The notes below the pieces were generated by a model. That model had not been told where the DNA came from. It worked only from the letters and a program-made list of their open reading frames with translations, and did not search any database. Below, in pieces: positions 61,167 through 64,000 of a DNA stretch of 64,000 nt (positions are counted from its first letter, which is position 1; every line of letters starts with the position of its first letter). Made by a program: the position numbers and the translations under genes. The stretch is from the NCBI RefSeq assembly GCF_900142735.1, contig NZ_FRBY01000005.1:310001-374000 (forward strand), written 5' to 3'. This DNA comes from Flavobacterium saccharophilum. Its GTDB lineage: Bacteria > Bacteroidota > Bacteroidia > Flavobacteriales > Flavobacteriaceae.

Positions 61167-61195
61167 CAAAGATAGGGTTAAACATTAATTTACAA
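61167..61195 (-). promoter_or_regulatory. Promoter of the MBOAT/SGNH operon
   Basis: On the minus strand TTG (61193-61195) and TATCTTTG (61167-61174) are 18 bases apart, matching the consensus. The predicted leader is about 75 bases. Confidence 0.6.
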
Positions 61196-61228
61196 CCCTT
61201 TTTAACATTAAAATAAAAAACAAAAAAA

Positions 61229-61250
61229 GAGGCTAGATAAATCTAACCTC
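61229..61250 (-). terminator. Terminator of the HmuY-like operon
   Basis: GAGGCTAGAT / ATCTAACCTC arms (one mismatch) with an AA loop are followed on the minus strand by CTTTTTTTG. It lies about 110 bases past the stop codon. Confidence 0.72.
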
Positions 61251-61361
61251 TCTCAAAAAAAATAAAAAAAACAAAGCTAATGAATTAACTAAATATCGAT
61301 GCAATGCACCATAAGTTAAAGTGAGACGATCTTTCTAATCTTAATTTTTTTCAATCTTAAA

Positions 61362-62771
61362 TTACTTTAAAAGCGCATATTGGAATGTTGGGTGACCTCT
61401 TTCTAAATCAGCTTTTGCACCACCTGTAAATCTCAATTTATAAACATTTCCTGCTGGATCTTTAATTACAAAAAAACGGTCTGTTCTTAAAACAAATTGA
61501 GAAACTGGAATTCCGTCAGCACCAGTAACACTAGTACCTCTCCAGTTTGACCCAATATTTCTCTGATCTGCAGTAAATTTAGTATTGTCAACATTTGCTA
61601 AAGTAAACGCATCATACGTAAATGCAGAAGTAAGAACCTGATAAGCTTTTGCATTACCATTCAAGTTGCTATTAACAAAATCTGGGTAAAAATATGGAGT
61701 TGGAGTCGCTCCGGGAATAATGTTTGTAAACGTTGTAAAGTTAATATCCCACTGATTTTTTTGTGGCTCAACGTTCACTACTTTTTTATCAATTAAGCTT
61801 AAAAACGTAAAATTATAAGCACTGTTTTTAGAAATTACTATTTCTTCGTGAGTAGTAGCTGCAATATCAGCATATTGAACTTTGTAATCACTTCCACTTC
61901 TTAAAACTCTAATTTTTTTCCATCCTCTCGCATCTCCTCCAACAGCTCCTTCTTTTCCTAAAACTGGCGCAGTTGCTGCAGGCTTATTACCTAAGTAAAG
62001 TAAATATACTTTATTATCAGCATCAGTAGCAGAAACAGCAGCAATAGTTGTTTTTGTAATGTCTCCAGTTGGATCATCAATTTGAGAAGCGATTCCAGTT
62101 CCTTGAGAAATAATCATAGTCTCATCAGCAACCTGAACTTCGTCAATATTAATAGTTGTTAATTGTTTAGCTGCCATTTTTACAGAACTATTCAATACTA
62201 CTCTAAAATCAGTACCAGAATAAAATCCTAAATCCCAAGAATTTCTAATAGCTGTTGTCATTTTTCCACTGCTTAAATCAACATATACTTGGTTTGGCTG
62301 TAATGGCCCTCCAACTTCAGCTGCTAAAGCAGTACCCAAAGAAGCTGCTTCATTAAAATTTAATTGAATTGTTTTGTTTCCTGAAATTTGAGCTCCTAAA
62401 GAAGTTCCTGAAATAGTAAAAACTACATTTTTAACCTCAGTTCCAGTTGCGTTTTTAATTTTATTAAAAGTAAACTCAACTGAAGTTGCTCCCTGTGCAA
62501 ACGGCACAACTACTTTTTTTGAAGCTCCTGCAGGAGATGTAGTATAATCTGTATTATAAGCTACTGCAGTTTCAGTAATATCAAGAGTAATTGTTCCTGC
62601 AACAGGAGCTGCTTTAGAGAATTTTATTTGAACCGGGGTAGCGTCATTTGTCAAATTGTATGATGCTTCAGCAAATGCAACAGCAACATCTGAGTGCTGG
62701 TCGTCGTCACTATTACAAGCTGTAAAAGCTAGTAAGACGAAAGAAAGAATTAAAGCGAAGTTCTTTTTCAT
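61362..62771 (-). CDS. HmuY-like haem-binding lipoprotein
   Basis: The 469-residue protein has a lipoprotein signal with Cys19 (LLAFTAC). A Calx-beta-like N-terminal domain (about 30-140) precedes a C-terminal HmuY-like domain starting near LGTALAAEVGGPLQPNQVYVDL and including NSWDLGFYSGTDFRVVLN and QKNQWDINFTTFTN. HmuY proteins capture haem at the cell surface and pass it to a TonB-dependent receptor; such a receptor gene is 21 bases upstream. The N-terminal extra domain makes this protein about twice the size of Porphyromonas HmuY. Haem binding is inferred. Confidence 0.87.
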   Translation of the reverse strand: MKKNFALILSFVLLAFTACNSDDDQHSDVAVAFAEASYNLTNDATPVQIKFSKAAPVAGTITLDITETAVAYNTDYTTSPAGASKKVVVPFAQGATSVEFTFNKIKNATGTEVKNVVFTISGTSLGAQISGNKTIQLNFNEAASLGTALAAEVGGPLQPNQVYVDLSSGKMTTAIRNSWDLGFYSGTDFRVVLNSSVKMAAKQLTTINIDEVQVADETMIISQGTGIASQIDDPTGDITKTTIAAVSATDADNKVYLLYLGNKPAATAPVLGKEGAVGGDARGWKKIRVLRSGSDYKVQYADIAATTHEEIVISKNSAYNFTFLSLIDKKVVNVEPQKNQWDINFTTFTNIIPGATPTPYFYPDFVNSNLNGNAKAYQVLTSAFTYDAFTLANVDNTKFTADQRNIGSNWRGTSVTGADGIPVSQFVLRTDRFFVIKDPAGNVYKLRFTGGAKADLERGHPTFQYALLK

Positions 62772-62792
62772 GGTATTTAAGGTATTTATATA

Positions 62793-64000
62793 TTAATTAA
62801 AATTTAGGTTATATGTAAGTTTAAGAAAATAAGAGCGTCCATAGCCAAGCATCATGGCAGAGACTCCACCTCCATGTGCACCGCCAGTTGACCCGCCACC
62901 GCCTTGTGTAATTTGTACATCTGTAACATTAAACAAGTTGCGAGCTCCTACAGTTACTTCAAATTGATTATTAAAAAAGTTTTTTCGAACCGAAGCATCC
63001 ATCCAACTGTATGGTTTTATTTCGTTTAAATAAAATTCAGCATTGCCGTTTCCATCAGTTCCGGCTGCAAATTGCTGTTGCTGTCCATTATATTTATAAT
63101 AAAGTGCAAATAGTGTATTCCATTTAGGAATATTATACGAAACACTAGAATTTAACTGTATCGAATACAAGTATTTATCATCTGAAGTAATATTCAATTC
63201 TGCCAAATCAAGTTTTTGTGAAATTCCAACTAAAGCCGCTCCAATTTTTAAATTCCAGTTTTTGTAAGCGAACTGTTCAGTTGTCGAAATATTCCACATT
63301 TTATATTTATTAATATTTATGTACTTGTATTTAGAGGGCGTAATTTGTGTCAATACCATATCGATTCTGTCATCAACGTCTAAAAAAGTTACCGCTACAT
63401 TATTAGCAACCTGTGCACCAGACTTAAAATTGCAGAGTCTTTTAAAACTCACTTCGTATGAAGTACTATTTTCCGGAACTAAATTCGCATTTCCCTGTAC
63501 GTTATGATTAGAGTCAACGAAATAAGTATATAACTCATCAAAATTTGGTGTACGATAAGATTTTCCAAGTGAAGCTCTAGCTTCTAATCCTTTTTTGAAA
63601 AGATAACGTACACCTAAAGAACTAGCATATTGATCTTTAAAAGCAGTTTGAATTGAATAACGAAGTCCTGGGCGAATTGAAAATTTATCTGATAAGCTAA
63701 TTTCGGCAACTGTAAAAATGTCATAATTTTCTAATCTCTTCCTAACGTCTACAGATTGCAGTACATTATCTAAGAAGGTTCCCGCAGCACCACTGTAAAA
63801 ACCATTTTCATTTGTAATTTCATATCCCAATTGAAAATCAACTTTCTTATTGTTAAAAAAATTACTCAATGTTCCTGTCGAATATAAAACTTCCTTTGAT
63901 TGGTAGGTAAATCTGTTATTATTTGACTCTTCCTTCGTTTCTAACTGATAATCAAACAACTCAGCATCTCTTTCCTGTTTTTGATGTGACATTGAAACAT
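62793..64000 (-). CDS. TonB-dependent receptor, C-terminal part
   Basis: The frame is open to the window edge, so the N-terminal plug is missing and the visible 400 or so residues are outer-membrane beta-barrel. Features are GLEARASLGKSYRTPNFDELY (a TonB-receptor barrel motif), SWMDASVRKNFFNNQFEVTVGARNLFNV near the end, and a terminal aromatic strand ending YNLNFN. The HmuY-like gene follows after 21 bases, so haem or a haem protein is the likely ligand. A His/Gly-rich loop (GGGGSTGGAHGGGV) near the C-terminus is unusual. Confidence 0.93.
   Translation of the reverse strand, partial: VSMSHQKQERDAELFDYQLETKEESNNNRFTYQSKEVLYSTGTLSNFFNNKKVDFQLGYEITNENGFYSGAAGTFLDNVLQSVDVRKRLENYDIFTVAEISLSDKFSIRPGLRYSIQTAFKDQYASSLGVRYLFKKGLEARASLGKSYRTPNFDELYTYFVDSNHNVQGNANLVPENSTSYEVSFKRLCNFKSGAQVANNVAVTFLDVDDRIDMVLTQITPSKYKYININKYKMWNISTTEQFAYKNWNLKIGAALVGISQKLDLAELNITSDDKYLYSIQLNSSVSYNIPKWNTLFALYYKYNGQQQQFAAGTDGNGNAEFYLNEIKPYSWMDASVRKNFFNNQFEVTVGARNLFNVTDVQITQGGGGSTGGAHGGGVSAMMLGYGRSYFLKLTYNLNFN

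Noticed and set aside
1..64000. tRNA, rRNA, prophage or insertion sequence genes
   Set aside because: Reading the intergenic regions I found no cloverleaf with a GGTTCRA loop, no rRNA-like sequence, and no transposase, integrase or phage structural gene.

Overview
The window is a stretch of chromosome from a Flavobacterium-like member of the Bacteroidota. The evidence is low G+C, the near absence of Shine-Dalgarno sites, many promoter boxes matching TAnnTTTG (often with an upstream TTG), a type IX secretion sorting domain on a secreted protease, an HmuY-type haem lipoprotein next to a TonB-dependent receptor, and many dispersed palindromic repeats between genes. I recognise 55 protein genes, two of them cut by the window edges. 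I see no rRNA, tRNA, prophage, insertion sequence or CRISPR array.

Layout. 1-1 kb: the end of lepB and a WbqC-family gene. 1-18.6 kb: the most coherent block, dedicated to proline- and hydroxyproline-rich peptides. It holds a GH27 alpha-galactosidase, an S37 prolyl peptidase, an M24 prolidase-like enzyme, a large secreted M43 metalloprotease, and a six-gene operon (lyase, aldehyde dehydrogenase, hydroxyproline epimerase, FAD oxidase, Xaa-Pro aminopeptidase, DPP-IV). A divergent AraC regulator sits beside the operon. A 12-base motif, GATACTATRTTA, recurs in the three intergenic control regions of this block, at 22 or 43 bases from a -7 box. 18.6-27 kb: an EEP-family nuclease/phosphatase, two rhomboids, mutL, a DUF6624 lipoprotein-like gene, ribH, a TPR membrane protein and recF. 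27-37.7 kb: a rhodanese-thioredoxin lipoprotein, glycosyltransferases, a Tat-signal aminotransferase, murB, a GNAT enzyme, a PaiB-like protein, a sigma factor, a TonB protein and an M48 protease.

38-46 kb: lipA, gap, a TPR hybrid histidine kinase, lpxK, the Nif3-family gene, a zinc-ribbon-family protein that has lost its cysteines, and an alpha/beta hydrolase. 46-49 kb: an ArsR-type regulator divergent from a cytochrome P450 and an ABM-domain gene, with a palindrome over the P450 promoter. 49-52.3 kb: rluF, then a three-gene membrane-protein/wHTH cassette with two copies of another palindrome. 52.3-56.3 kb: corA, folD and ffh. 56.5-61.1 kb: an MBOAT O-acyltransferase with two SGNH proteins, probably a polysaccharide O-acetylation operon. 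61.3-64 kb: an HmuY-like lipoprotein and the C-terminal part of its TonB-dependent receptor.

How the genes work together. In the 2.3-18.6 kb block, secreted and envelope proteases that cut at proline would shorten collagen-, gelatin- or extensin-like proteins. Xaa-Pro peptidases would release hydroxyproline, and the four pathway enzymes would convert it to 2-oxoglutarate, probably under the AraC regulator. This is inferred from gene content and shared control sites; no transporter is visible in the block. Several intergenic gaps carry structured repeats, including two copies of an element with four tiny hairpins about 50 bases apart and one branched, Flavo-1-like RNA candidate.
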